Source of the DNA: Candidatus Magasanikbacteria bacterium CG_4_10_14_0_2_um_filter_37_12 | GTDB lineage: Bacteria; Patescibacteriota; Patescibacteriia; Magasanikbacterales; UBA922 | Reading direction: 5' to 3' | Length of the DNA stretch: 35,705 bases | Assembly (NCBI GenBank): GCA_002793015.1 | Contig: PFPK01000009.1 | Coordinates: forward strand, 1 to 35,705 | Shown: positions 1-7,992 of the stretch, one piece after another | Numbering within the stretch: position 1 is the first letter of the stretch | Layout: each line of letters starts with the position of its first letter | Position numbers and translations under genes: made by a program | The notes under the pieces: generated by a model | What the model saw: only the letters and a program-made list of their open reading frames with translations | Databases searched by the model: none | What the model was told of the DNA's origin: nothing

Positions 1-987
1 TTCAAAATACGGTATACCCTTTTTCATTCCATTCTCAATCACTATCCCCGGGCTAGCAGCAGGATTCTTCAGTCCCAAATGCCCAACAGGGTAATGCGAA
101 GGATACATCATCGGAGAAATGTAATCGACAGCATCGACAGCATCCTCAAGACGCTGGCCAATACTCATCCCATCGTAGCGCTCCATTACAAACCCAAACA
201 TATCCAGAGAAATCCAAGCAGGCTGAGCTGTCAACTGTTCACCAAGATAATGATAAAAATCACGCATCACCTCATAGCGCTCTTGACCACCATTGGTATA
301 GACGACTTGACTCATGTCCCCATCAGATGGAAAACGGACGTAATCAAACTGTACTTCATCAAAACCAAAACCAATGACTTCTTTGGCAATCTCCACATTG
401 TATTCCCAAACCTCTTGTTTTGTTGGATCCACCCAAGCAAGCCCCTTACGATCACGCCACAGGCCACCGACTTTTGACTGCATAGCCCATTCTGGTTTTT
501 TTTCAGCCAAAATTGGATCTTGAAAAACTGTCTGCCGAGCAATCACATAAACCTTGTGTTCGTGCAATTTTTTTATTAAAGCCTCTGTATCCCCAATCCG
601 ATTATTCTCTAAACCAAGCTCACCGACCAACAACACATTGCTATCGTATAGAACTTTGCCACTATAATCCTTGACATCAATCACAATAGCATTCAGCTCT
701 GTCTCGTCAATCAGATCCAAAATTCCATCCACTGTCTTAGAATTACCAGCCGAATAAGCTGTCAGATACAGACCTTTTACTTCTATTTTGACTGGTTTTT
801 GTTTTTGATTTTTTAAACGCAAAAGTTGTACGGCCAATTGATTAGTCGGCAAAGTATGGACAGAAGACATAAACTGCATTTCTTCTTCTATCAACACAGT
901 ATCAAACCATACCCAGCAAACAGCAATTCCAAAAAAAGTGGCAATGCCAACGAGGATAATAATATAAAGTTTTGGGTGATTTTGCAT
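1..987 (-). CDS. Secreted/anchored putative glycoside hydrolase, DUF4015 family (C-terminus cut by window edge)
   Basis: This open frame of 329 codons runs off the left edge, so the ORF track omits it and shows only shadows. It begins MQNHPKLYIII, followed by one hydrophobic segment (about residues 7-28) that would act as signal anchor. A TIM-barrel-like domain then starts near KGLYLTAYSAGN and includes NAIVIDVKDYSGK, ARQTVFQDP, FGFDEVQFDYVRFPSDG and DYISPMMYPSHYP. These strings are typical of the DUF4015 'putative glycoside hydrolase' family (PF13200), whose substrate is not established. The start at 987 is supported by a GGGGGAG ribosome binding site about 7 bases upstream. Likely role: an extracytoplasmic enzyme acting on envelope or environmental polysaccharide (inferred). 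The C-terminus is not visible. Confidence 0.85.
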   Translation of the reverse strand, partial: MQNHPKLYIIILVGIATFFGIAVCWVWFDTVLIEEEMQFMSSVHTLPTNQLAVQLLRLKNQKQKPVKIEVKGLYLTAYSAGNSKTVDGILDLIDETELNAIVIDVKDYSGKVLYDSNVLLVGELGLENNRIGDTEALIKKLHEHKVYVIARQTVFQDPILAEKKPEWAMQSKVGGLWRDRKGLAWVDPTKQEVWEYNVEIAKEVIGFGFDEVQFDYVRFPSDGDMSQVVYTNGGQERYEVMRDFYHYLGEQLTAQPAWISLDMFGFVMERYDGMSIGQRLEDAVDAVDYISPMMYPSHYPVGHLGLKNPAASPGIVIENGMKKGIPYFE

Positions 988-1015
988 AGTGAACTCCCCC
1001 ACAGCAAGCTGGCAG

Positions 1016-1044
1016 GTTATCACAAAATATAATTTTAAAAACAA
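1016..1044 (-). promoter_or_regulatory. Possible promoter of the DUF4015 gene
   Basis: On the minus strand TTGTTT and GATAAC are separated by 17 bases. The match to the sigma70 consensus is modest (3/6 and 4/6) but the spacing is exact, and transcription would start about 20 bases ahead of the ATG and just upstream of the ribosome binding site. A small hairpin (UCCGUC-UAA-GGCGGA, 1066-1080) lies upstream and has no U tract. Confidence 0.4.
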
Positions 1045-1099
1045 ACTCCGGTGTATTACATCTTGTCCGCCTTAGACGGAATGTTTACTAGCCACTTTT

Positions 1100-2305
1100 T
1101 TATATCCTACCATACTTTCTAGGCAAACGAAAAAAAATAACCACGACTAAGCCGAGAATAAAGGAAAAAACAAACGGATAAAGTGGGTCAATCCCAACCA
1201 AAACAGCAGCTATCAAAACCAAAGGGATATCAAAAACACTCTTCACCAAGTTGGTCAAAGAAAGTGTGGTCGCCCGATTGAAAGACGAGCTCTCCCGATT
1301 GAAAAACTCTGAATACATCGGCCAACGAAAACTTTCGATCTGAATCAAAAGCAAATACAAAAATAATGCTAGATATATCATAGACGGTTGCAAAACAGCA
1401 ATAATTAGAAAAAAACACAAAATCACAATAAACACATTGAACCTATTTATTACCACTGCCAAATTATCCTTAGAGAAAAAATAATGAATTTTTTGATTCA
1501 AGAAAAATCCCAAAAGATGAGCCAAACTCCAAGCTACCCCCAAACTAATAATCGATATCCCGCGCTCTACAAAAAATATTTGATGATATGACCATAAAAT
1601 AAATACTCCAATAAACATTATCACTCGTCCGAATATTGCCTGTGCAAAAATATAATCAGACTTGATCAGCTTCCAGGCATCACGAATTACACCGGCCTCC
1701 ATCTGCTCCACATCCATATGATGCTTTGGCTCAACCAAAGATACTGCTGAAACCAACGCAAAGAGGGAAAGAACAAAATCAAAAGCAATCAAAACATGAA
1801 ATTGAGTAGGAGAAAAATCCGGGATCATCAGTGCACCGACCACTGGAATAAAAAACCTAAAAATATGACGGGCTGAATAATATTTTCCCAATTCAGATAA
1901 ACTCTGTTCGCCCTTCCCAAATTCTAGATTGGTATCATAGATAAGGGCGTCTTCAGTTCCTGAAAGTAATGAAAAAGAAACTGCCTGAAAAAATATCCCA
2001 ATACAAAAAAGAAAAAACGAATTGGCAAAGAAAAATATTCCGTAATAAGAAGAAAACAATAGCACCGCCAAAATCAAGGTCTTCTTCCTCCCCCACTGGT
2101 CAGCCAAATAGCTAGACGGTACTTCAAAAACTAGATTAGCCACCGCCCACACAACGGTAAGATAAAAAATTTGCTCCAATTTCAACCCTCTAGCAACATA
2201 AAAAATAGACAAAGCTACATTGAGTAGCTTGATATTAATAAATGCTTTGAGCCAAAACATTCGTTTGAAGTTTTTTTGTAATTCTTCTCGATGGGCGCAG
2301 GGCAT
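1100..2305 (-). CDS. Major facilitator superfamily transporter
   Basis: A 401-residue protein dominated by hydrophobic segments, consistent with about 12 membrane helices. The cytoplasmic loop after helix 2 carries an MFS motif-A-like string, SSYLADQWGRKKTL, and the N-terminal part reads like the MFS_1 fold. Substrate cannot be told from sequence; MFS proteins of this size move small solutes or drugs by secondary transport. The start is uncertain: M1 (MPCAHREELQKNF) and M16 (MFWLKAFINIK) are both possible, and no clear ribosome binding site is seen. The short gap to the downstream DUF4015 gene holds that gene's own possible promoter. The region upstream of the start is filled by short tandem repeats. 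Confidence 0.85.
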   Translation of the reverse strand: MPCAHREELQKNFKRMFWLKAFINIKLLNVALSIFYVARGLKLEQIFYLTVVWAVANLVFEVPSSYLADQWGRKKTLILAVLLFSSYYGIFFFANSFFLFCIGIFFQAVSFSLLSGTEDALIYDTNLEFGKGEQSLSELGKYYSARHIFRFFIPVVGALMIPDFSPTQFHVLIAFDFVLSLFALVSAVSLVEPKHHMDVEQMEAGVIRDAWKLIKSDYIFAQAIFGRVIMFIGVFILWSYHQIFFVERGISIISLGVAWSLAHLLGFFLNQKIHYFFSKDNLAVVINRFNVFIVILCFFLIIAVLQPSMIYLALFLYLLLIQIESFRWPMYSEFFNRESSSFNRATTLSLTNLVKSVFDIPLVLIAAVLVGIDPLYPFVFSFILGLVVVIFFRLPRKYGRI

Positions 2306-2314
2306 AATTACTAA

Positions 2315-2335
2315 TTTGAAATTTACAATTTGAAA
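2315..2335. repeat. Heptamer tandem repeat, 3 units (tttgaaa tttacaa tttgaaa)
   Basis: Three consecutive 7-base units just upstream of the MFS start. Units 1 and 3 are identical and unit 2 differs at three positions. This is one member of the 7-bp-period repeats seen at several places in the window. Confidence 0.6.
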
Positions 2336-2352
2336 ACAATTTTTAATGTTTC

Positions 2353-2440
2353 AAGTGCTAAAGTGCTAAAGTGCTAAAGTGCTAAAGTGCTAAAGTGCTA
2401 AAGTGCTAAAGTGCTAAAGTATTAAGGTGTTCAGGTGTCA
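2353..2440. repeat. Octamer tandem repeat (aagtgcta)x8 with decaying tail
   Basis: Eight perfect copies of aagtgcta run from 2353 to 2416. Three degenerate units follow (aagtatta, aggtgttc, aggtgtca), the last of which contains the tga stop of tsaC on the minus strand. The array lies between tsaC and the downstream MFS gene. The perfect core and degraded edge suggest recent slippage expansion. Confidence 0.9.
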
Positions 2441-3061
2441 TTTACAAAACCTTTCCACATCTACTTTTATCTCACCCTGTCTCAATACATCTACACGATT
2501 ATCACCAACACGCACCACTGTTGACGGACTGTGGTGAGGCAATGAACCAGCATCGATAATAATATCTGGTCGAAATTCTTGTCTTTCAAACATGGCAAAC
2601 ACTCTATCAATTTCATAAGGGCTATCGTACGAAGCAATGTTGGCTGATGTTGAAACAAGTGGCACACCAAGCTGATCAGACAAGCTAGAAGCCAAAAAAT
2701 GATCAGTCACTCGAAAAGCAATAGTCTTGTCTGCTCCCACCACACCAGATGGAAGTGTAACTTCTGGGCGAAGAGGCACGACTGCGGTAAGCGGACCTGG
2801 CCAATAAAAATCAGCAATTTTGGCCAATATTGGTGACCAATTTACAAAATATAACATCATCGACATTGTCGGAACCAGTACCAACACTGGTTTATCGTGT
2901 TGTCTTTTTTTTATTTGAAAAACTTTGGCAACAGCCTCGGGATTGGTCGCATCACAACCAAGACCATAACAAGTTTCAGTGGGATAGACGATTACTTTAC
3001 CATTTTTTAATTCGTCTACAATAGATCCTAAATCAATGTTTTGTTGTTTTATAATTTGCAT
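2438..3061 (-). CDS. tsaC: L-threonylcarbamoyladenylate synthase (Sua5/YrdC/YwlC family)
   Basis: This 207-residue protein matches the YrdC-type single-domain enzyme. It makes threonylcarbamoyl-AMP from threonine, bicarbonate and ATP, the first step of t6A modification at position 37 of ANN-decoding tRNAs. Family motifs are clear: GKVIVYPTETCYGLGCDA near the N-terminus, KKRQHDKP, the LTAVVPL strand, and STSAN for nucleotide binding. The length suits TsaC rather than the longer Sua5. It starts 15 bases after the prfB stop, so the two are probably cotranscribed. The UGA stop lies inside the decaying end of the octamer repeat. t6A is relevant to the tRNA-Ile found elsewhere in this window. Confidence 0.95.
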   Translation of the reverse strand: MQIIKQQNIDLGSIVDELKNGKVIVYPTETCYGLGCDATNPEAVAKVFQIKKRQHDKPVLVLVPTMSMMLYFVNWSPILAKIADFYWPGPLTAVVPLRPEVTLPSGVVGADKTIAFRVTDHFLASSLSDQLGVPLVSTSANIASYDSPYEIDRVFAMFERQEFRPDIIIDAGSLPHHSPSTVVRVGDNRVDVLRQGEIKVDVERFCK

Positions 3062-3076
3062 AATTAATTTTATGAA

Positions 3077-4180
3077 CTATTGACTTTTTTGCCATCGCAA
3101 ATACGCTTCTACAAACTCATCCAAATCACCATTCAAAATCCGCTCATCATCTGTCGTTTCGTGTTTGGTACGGACATCTTTGACCATGTGGTAAGGATGC
3201 AAAACATAATTACGAATCTGATTTCCCCACTCTGGACTCTTGTATTCACCTCGCAATTTCAAATGCTCTGCTTCTTCTTTTTCTTCTTGCAATTTTTGTA
3301 GACGAGACTGCAAAATTGTCATGGCCATTTTTTTATTCTGTAACTGTGATTTTTCATTCTGGCAACTCACGGTCGTGCCAGTCGGGACGTGAACAATACG
3401 GACAGCAGAATAAGTAGTATTGACACTCTGCCCCCCATGTCCGCCAGCCATGAATGTATCAATTCGTAAATCACTTTCATCGATTTGGAATTCGCCTTCA
3501 TCTTCTACCTCAGGAACTACTTCGATCAAAGCAAAAGATGTGTGACGCATTTTTTCTGCGTCAAATGGTGAAATACGAACCAGCCGATGTGTTCCGTGTT
3601 CAGATTTGAGATAACCAAAAGCATATCGCCCTTCGATCAAAACAGTTGCCGACTTTATTCCAGCTTCACTACCTTTTGATTCATCAAGAATTGTCACTTT
3701 CCATTTTTTCTTTTCTGCATAACGCAAAATCATGCGAAGTAACATCTCCGCCCAATCTTGAGCCTCAGTTCCCCCGCTGCCAGATTGGAAAGTAACAATG
3801 GCATTGGCGAAGTCATGTTTTCCATTCAGTAGAGTATTGAATTCCAACTTCTCTACCTGTTTATTTAAAATAAAAAACTGTTCTTCAATTTCCTCACGCA
3901 AATTAACAGTTTTGTCTGCCTCATCCATCTTAGCCATTTCAAATAAATCACTAACTTCTCTGTCCAATTTTTTCCAAGTATCTATCTCAGATTGTAGATC
4001 ACTCATTGCTTTACTTTTTCTAGTAGCTTTTTCTGGCTCATCCCAAAATCCTGGCTTATTGACATCTGCAGACAAAGCATCTACTTCCTGTTGTTTTTTG
4101 GGTAAATCCAAAATACCTTGCATTTCAGCCAATTTATTTTTTAAACTTTCCAAAGATTTTACTAGTTCATGCATTTCCAT
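3077..4180 (-). CDS. prfB: Peptide chain release factor 2
   Basis: A 367-residue class I release factor of the RF2 type, which recognises UGA and UAA and triggers peptide release. The stop-codon-reading tripeptide SPF is at about residues 204-206 and the catalytic GGQ at about 249-251, close to the E. coli positions. The N-terminal coiled region is normal (VNKPGFWDEPEKA). The frame is continuous through the place where many bacteria have the programmed UGA frameshift (here GILDLPKK), so that autoregulation is absent. An intact RF2 argues that UGA is a stop in this organism. The start is MEMHE; the predicted -10 lies about 6 bases upstream, so the message may be leaderless. Confidence 0.97.
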   Translation of the reverse strand: MEMHELVKSLESLKNKLAEMQGILDLPKKQQEVDALSADVNKPGFWDEPEKATRKSKAMSDLQSEIDTWKKLDREVSDLFEMAKMDEADKTVNLREEIEEQFFILNKQVEKLEFNTLLNGKHDFANAIVTFQSGSGGTEAQDWAEMLLRMILRYAEKKKWKVTILDESKGSEAGIKSATVLIEGRYAFGYLKSEHGTHRLVRISPFDAEKMRHTSFALIEVVPEVEDEGEFQIDESDLRIDTFMAGGHGGQSVNTTYSAVRIVHVPTGTTVSCQNEKSQLQNKKMAMTILQSRLQKLQEEKEEAEHLKLRGEYKSPEWGNQIRNYVLHPYHMVKDVRTKHETTDDERILNGDLDEFVEAYLRWQKSQ

Positions 4181-4186
4181 AATTTT

Positions 4187-4216
4187 CTGATATTTGTGAA
4201 CTATATCTTACGTCAA
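4187..4216 (-). promoter_or_regulatory. Promoter of prfB-tsaC
   Basis: The minus strand has TTGACG, 18 bases, then TATCAG, immediately after the terminator of the upstream gene. The -10 ends 6 bases before the prfB ATG, so the transcript would start at or very near the start codon. Confidence 0.5.
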
Positions 4217-4223
4217 AATATGT

Positions 4224-4256
4224 AAAAAAACAAGCTCAACCAAGGCTAGTTTTTTT
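4224..4256 (-). terminator. Rho-independent terminator after the O-antigen ligase-like gene
   Basis: AAAAAAACAAGC (4224-4235) pairs with GCTAGTTTTTTT (4245-4256), a 12-bp stem with one mismatch and a 9-base loop. It lies just beyond the stop of the 4265-5518 gene, and transcription from the minus strand meets an A/U-rich stem ending in U residues. Confidence 0.65.
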
Positions 4257-4264
4257 GTAATAAA

Positions 4265-5518
4265 TCAATGTTTTTTTGACAAAGTATTTTGCGAAACCAG
4301 GTAGCCACCAAGAAAAAACAGAAACACATTCGTAGTAATAGTAGAAAAATTAATCAAGAGAAATAAGCTCAGCATGATAATAGATAATTTAGTTGCCAAT
4401 ATAGCCCAATATTTATCAGCAACAAAAACGTTGCATTTGTTACCAAATAGTGCCAAGCCAAAAAACCCTAAATACCCAAGCACTGTGAGAGGTCCATACA
4501 TTAACAACATATCCAGAGGCTCACTATGTACTCGATCTACATAAAACAAATCATTTTCCTGTACATGGGCTGGCATATACGGCATAATGTGAGCTTGAAT
4601 CATATCTTGGCCATGCCCGACAAGTGGACGATCCAGATACATCTCCACTCCAGCTTGCCAAAAAGTAAGTCTAGTTTCAAAAGAAGTAAAAGCTTTGTCT
4701 TGCCAAGAAAATCTTTCCCAAAAGGCATTGTCCGTCTGACTAGATGAACTGATGATAACCAAAATTCCCAATGACAAGATGACCAAGATACTGCCAACAA
4801 AAAAACCATTTTTGTTATGAAACCAAAGATACCAAGCCCAATAAACACCAAACACTGCCCCCACCACCAGCAAAGCCGTCCTGCTACCAGTAAAGAATAA
4901 TGTAGTCAGAAACAAAATAGCCAAGCCGACCTTACTCAATCTTTTTAAATCAATGCTAAAAAATACAAAAGGAAGCATGACCAAAATAAATACAGCCAAA
5001 TAATTTGGATTACCAAACGTACCATAAATCCGTTGTTCAAAAAAAGCTGTGCTAAATAGTGTCCCTGGTATAAATGCTGAAATAATAGCAAACACGCAAG
5101 CACCTGCCCCAATTCCCACAATCCATCGCCAAACAATCTTGGTCTGTTCTGCCGGAAATAATGTAAAAAACCAATAACTATGCAAGCTCAAAAGAATAAA
5201 ATGAATATAAGTCAATAATCCTTGGTGTCGATAATGAGTGCCGACTAACGATACCAAATGATCTGCAGAAAATATGAAGGCAACCAGCTGTCCGATCAGC
5301 AATACTCCCATCCACATATATATGTGTGGCAACTTCACAAAAAATTTCTGCCCGATATAAAATGTCGCTAAAATATTCATAGTACCGACAGCAAGCAACA
5401 ACACAATCATTTTTGGTAATTCAAAGGTCCCAACAGCCGAAAAAGGATTGAAAACAAAGACAGTCCCCACAAACAAAAAAACCAACGCAGACAAATAGAT
5501 TTTGAATGCGTTGGCCAT
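4265..5518 (-). CDS. O-antigen ligase/polymerase-like membrane protein (Wzy/WaaL type)
   Basis: A 417-residue polytopic protein with about 10-12 hydrophobic segments. The pattern is that of the O-antigen ligase family (PF04932): a helix-rich N-terminal half, a large extracytoplasmic loop after TRLTFWQAGVEMYLDRPLVGHGQDM, the conserved-looking HSEPLDMLLMYGPL, then closing helices. Members polymerise or ligate lipid-linked glycans, or glycosylate exported proteins, on the outer face of the membrane. Which of these applies cannot be told here, and no glycosyltransferases flank it. It ends in UGA. It lies 40 bases downstream of a small secreted protein gene that has a good promoter, so the two likely form an operon. 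Confidence 0.8.
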   Translation of the reverse strand: MANAFKIYLSALVFLFVGTVFVFNPFSAVGTFELPKMIVLLLAVGTMNILATFYIGQKFFVKLPHIYMWMGVLLIGQLVAFIFSADHLVSLVGTHYRHQGLLTYIHFILLSLHSYWFFTLFPAEQTKIVWRWIVGIGAGACVFAIISAFIPGTLFSTAFFEQRIYGTFGNPNYLAVFILVMLPFVFFSIDLKRLSKVGLAILFLTTLFFTGSRTALLVVGAVFGVYWAWYLWFHNKNGFFVGSILVILSLGILVIISSSSQTDNAFWERFSWQDKAFTSFETRLTFWQAGVEMYLDRPLVGHGQDMIQAHIMPYMPAHVQENDLFYVDRVHSEPLDMLLMYGPLTVLGYLGFFGLALFGNKCNVFVADKYWAILATKLSIIMLSLFLLINFSTITTNVFLFFLGGYLVSQNTLSKKH

Positions 5519-5558
5519 ATATTTTTGATATTGCTTAATTTGTAAGATATAAAGTAGT

Positions 5559-5864
5559 TTACTTCATCTTACAAATCTTGGCAACACGATTTCTCACGAG
5601 AGCGAGAATTTCTTTTTTCTGTGCAGGAGTTATACCGTCCCATGTTTTGTACACTTGGTACAAATCATTGGCATAAGCTTTTCCTGCCTCACAAGCATTT
5701 TCAGCGCTATAAGGCACTGAAGTGGCTACATACTGTTTGTAGGCTTGGTAGTCTTCTGGTAAGACGAACCCTCCACCGGCCAAAGCCAGAGAAACTGTAG
5801 AAAATAGTACTGTCACAGCTACTACTATCGAAGTGATGAAACTTCTTTTGTTTTTTGTTTCCAT
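5559..5864 (-). CDS. Small secreted protein of unknown function
   Basis: A 101-residue protein with a classical signal peptide: basic start METKNKR, hydrophobic core SIVVAVTVLFSTVSLALA, and a likely cleavage after ALA-GG. The mature part of about 75 residues is mostly helical and polar (YQAYKQYVATSVPY, AQKKEILALVRNRV) and has two cysteines (NACEAG and KICKMK) that could form one disulfide. I recognise no family. It is the first gene of a probable two-gene unit with the O-antigen ligase-like protein, so an envelope role, perhaps as a glycosylation target or accessory factor, is conceivable but not shown. Confidence 0.7.
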   Translation of the reverse strand: METKNKRSFITSIVVAVTVLFSTVSLALAGGGFVLPEDYQAYKQYVATSVPYSAENACEAGKAYANDLYQVYKTWDGITPAQKKEILALVRNRVAKICKMK

Positions 5865-5909
5865 AAAATGTTGTGGTTAATATGGGTGAATAAATTTAAC
5901 TGTCGGTGA

Positions 5910-5938
5910 ACCTTACCACATTTTGACTATTTTGTCAA
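5910..5938 (-). promoter_or_regulatory. Promoter of the secreted protein/O-antigen ligase unit
   Basis: The minus strand shows a perfect TTGACA (5933-5938), a 17-base spacer and TAAGGT (5910-5915). The predicted start is near 5903, giving a leader of about 39 bases. The upstream region to tsf (5940-6131) contains only an 8-bp inverted repeat, gattagcc/ggctaatc (6044-6051 and 6102-6109), with a 50-base gap and no clear terminator. Confidence 0.7.
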
Positions 5939-6131
5939 TGGTAAATCATTCATTTACTTACCCTGGTGTGGATAACATTTGGGGCTCATCTGTTGATTGG
6001 AAAAGACTGATAAATACCCAAATTTATAGCAAAAAATAGCTGGGATTAGCCAAATTTTACTTATAGACAACGCTCTTTAGGCAACACAAAGTATTAAAAA
6101 AGGCTAATCGAGTTTTATCTATCGTTAGGTA

Positions 6132-6779
6132 TTATTTCAATTGTTCAGCCACTTCCTCAGCCAAATTAGCAATTTTCTTTTCGATTCCTTCACCAAGCTC
6201 ATATCTGGCAAAACGACGAACAGTAATCTTTTCACCGATTTCACCAGTCTTTTCAATGAGAAGCTGTTCAATAGTCTTGTCTTCATCTTTGATAAAAGAT
6301 TGTTCAAGAAGACAGACATCACCATAAAACTTGTTCATCTTGCCTTCCATAATCTTTTCAATCATTTCAGCTGGTTTGCCTTCTGACTTTAACTGTTCGC
6401 TATAGACATTTTTTTCTCTTTCAATATCTTCTGCATGGACTTCTTCACGAGAAACACAAGTGGGGGCAGTAGCCGCAATATGCATTGCAATATCTTTGAC
6501 CAACTCCTGAAAACTTTCATTTTTGGCAACAAAGTCTGTTTCACAATTTACTTCTACCAAAACACCTACTCTGCCAGCCCCATGAATATAACTACTAACC
6601 AATCCTTCTGCAGCAATCTTTCCAGCGCGTTTGGCTGCTTTTGCCACGCCTTTGGTACGAAGAAAATCTACAGCCTTGTCAAATTCACCACCAGTTTCTT
6701 CAAGAGCTTTTTTACAATCAAGCATGCCTGCACCAGTCTGGGCACGAAGTTTGGCGATATCAGATGCATTTATAGACAT
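6132..6779 (-). CDS. tsf: Translation elongation factor Ts
   Basis: A 215-residue EF-Ts, the nucleotide exchange factor that regenerates EF-Tu-GTP. The N-terminal UBA-like domain (residues 1-55) includes LRAQTGAGMLDCKKALEE, and the core carries the signature VGVLVEVNCETDFVAKNESF. The C-terminal part is typical of shorter EF-Ts proteins, with a single reduced dimerisation region. It follows rpsB after a 32-base gap, the usual bacterial rpsB-tsf order, and is expected to be transcribed from the rpsB promoter. Confidence 0.97.
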   Translation of the reverse strand: MSINASDIAKLRAQTGAGMLDCKKALEETGGEFDKAVDFLRTKGVAKAAKRAGKIAAEGLVSSYIHGAGRVGVLVEVNCETDFVAKNESFQELVKDIAMHIAATAPTCVSREEVHAEDIEREKNVYSEQLKSEGKPAEMIEKIMEGKMNKFYGDVCLLEQSFIKDEDKTIEQLLIEKTGEIGEKITVRRFARYELGEGIEKKIANLAEEVAEQLK

Positions 6780-6811
6780 AAAATTTTTTGTTTATTTACT
6801 TACAAACTTAT

Positions 6812-7564
6812 TTACTCACTTGCTACCACAACGGTTGACTTAGAAGCAGACACTGTTTTTTTCTCTAGATCATTTTGAGCCATTTTTTTCTTGCCTTCTT
6901 TTACTGCCTCAGCCACCAGATTGACAATCATCTTGATAGAATTTACAGCGTCATCATTGGCAGGAATAACATAATCAACTTTGTTTGGATTGGCATTTGT
7001 ATCGCAAACTCCGACGATTGGCACATCCATTTTATTTGCCTCTACCACGGCAGTCTTCTCACGCTGTACTGCTGGAATAAATACAACATCTGGCATTTTT
7101 TTCAAATCTACCAAACCAGCAATAGCACCATCCATTTTTTCTAGTTCTTTAGAAATACGAAGTTGTTCTTTCTTAGTGTATCTTTCCAACTCGCCATTAG
7201 CTTGTTGTTCTTTAAGAGAAACATATTTTTGAATCAATTTTTTTATTTCATCAAAATTTGTAAGAAGCCCACCCAACCATCTTTCTACTAAATAAGGCAT
7301 ACCACAATCTATGGCGGCCTCTTTCACTATCTCTCTGGCTTGGGGCTTGGTAGTAATAAATAAAATTGTCTTCCCCTCTGTTGCCATATTGGTCACCGCA
7401 ACAAGGGTTTCTTCCAGCTTTTGACTGGTCTTTTCGAGGTCAATAATGTGAACCCCATTTCTCTCTGTAAAGATGAATGGTTTCATCTTCGGATGCCAAC
7501 GAGACATCTGGTGTCCAAAATGGACCCCTGCTTCTAGCATCTCCACTAGACTTGGAATTTTCAT
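6812..7564 (-). CDS. rpsB: 30S ribosomal protein S2
   Basis: A 250-residue S2 protein. Family strings are clear: LEAGVHFGHQMSRWHPKMKPFIFTE near the N-terminus, GLLTNFDEI, MPDVVFIPAVQREKTAVVEA and PIVGVCDTNANPNKVDYVIP. S2 joins late to the back of the 30S subunit and helps hold S1 where S1 exists. AAAAGGAAA lies 5-8 bases before the ATG and serves as ribosome binding site. The gene heads an rpsB-tsf unit with a consensus promoter about 275 bases upstream, leaving a long leader where S2-type autoregulation could act (inferred from other bacteria). Confidence 0.97.
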   Translation of the reverse strand: MKIPSLVEMLEAGVHFGHQMSRWHPKMKPFIFTERNGVHIIDLEKTSQKLEETLVAVTNMATEGKTILFITTKPQAREIVKEAAIDCGMPYLVERWLGGLLTNFDEIKKLIQKYVSLKEQQANGELERYTKKEQLRISKELEKMDGAIAGLVDLKKMPDVVFIPAVQREKTAVVEANKMDVPIVGVCDTNANPNKVDYVIPANDDAVNSIKMIVNLVAEAVKEGKKKMAQNDLEKKTVSASKSTVVVASE

Positions 7565-7844
7565 ATGTATTTCCTTTTACCTCACTTCCTTCACCGCCAC
7601 CCAAATGGTTGGGAGACAGAGGAAAAATTAAGAAAGTTGAGTGATAATAATAAAATTAATAACAAATAACAAATTATACTTATTTTTTCATCTAGAATAA
7701 ACCTGAAAATATACTTATATTACTAGCAACTGTGTGAGGTAAAGCAAGTTTTGCCTGCACACCAAAATAGTGGGATGGCTAAAAAATAAATATATCGCAA
7801 GATGATAGATGAAAAACTTGAGTATTAGTTCATAAAGTGGCAAT

Positions 7845-7873
7845 ACTATACTATATATATAGTGAGCTGTCAA
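7845..7873 (-). promoter_or_regulatory. rpsB-tsf promoter
   Basis: On the minus strand there is a perfect TTGACA (7868-7873), a 17-base spacer and TATAGT (7845-7850). This is among the best promoters in the window, as expected for a ribosomal protein operon. The spacer is almost entirely the palindrome actatatatatagt. Confidence 0.75.
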
Positions 7874-7940
7874 GACATTCTTCACATCCCCATTGAAAAA
7901 GAACAGATAGTCCAAAATCACAATACTCAGAACACATATT

Positions 7941-7969
7941 TTGTCTCCCAAACAAATAAATGCTATACT
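7941..7969 (+). promoter_or_regulatory. Promoter of the DsbA-like gene
   Basis: TTGTCT (7941-7946), 17 bases, TATACT (7964-7969). It overlaps the upstream ATG of the longest ORF (7960), so translation must begin at the inner ATG at 7993. The leader would be about 17 bases and has no Shine-Dalgarno sequence. Confidence 0.7.
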
Positions 7970-7992
7970 ATCTTAAAACAAAATTCTACCAT

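Larger units (their letters stand above)
7565..7992. other. Divergent intergenic region: rpsB leader and promoters for both sides
   Basis: This 428-base gap holds two facing-away promoters (7845-7873 minus, 7941-7969 plus) and no convincing gene. The rpsB leader (about 7838 to 7565) contains small hairpins, including CCCAA-CCAU-UUGGG close to rpsB (about 7600-7613), and a nested one in which GUGUG pairs with CACAC around GCAA-AAC-UUGC (about 7730-7765). A 14-bp perfect palindrome, actatatatatagt, spans 7850-7863 inside the rpsB promoter spacer. The 78-codon ORF 7715-7951 overlaps these promoter elements and is rejected. Confidence 0.6.

Noticed and set aside
79-542. Track ORFs 79-477 plus and 312-542 minus
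   Set aside because: They are shadows of the long DUF4015 frame, which the track omits because it lacks a stop inside the window.
2353-2416. CRISPR array
   Set aside because: The 8-bp units are adjacent with no spacers, and no cas genes are present.
3077-4180. Programmed +1 frameshift in prfB
   Set aside because: The frame is continuous and no in-frame UGA occurs at the usual position.
2438-4180. UGA recoded to glycine, as in some CPR lineages
   Set aside because: An intact RF2 is encoded, tsaC and the O-antigen ligase-like gene end in UGA, and no gene here needs UGA read-through.
7715-7951. 78-codon minus-strand ORF upstream of rpsB
   Set aside because: It overlaps both divergent promoters and the rpsB leader, is rich in AT-driven residues (Leu, Ile, Tyr, Phe) and has no domain-like pattern.
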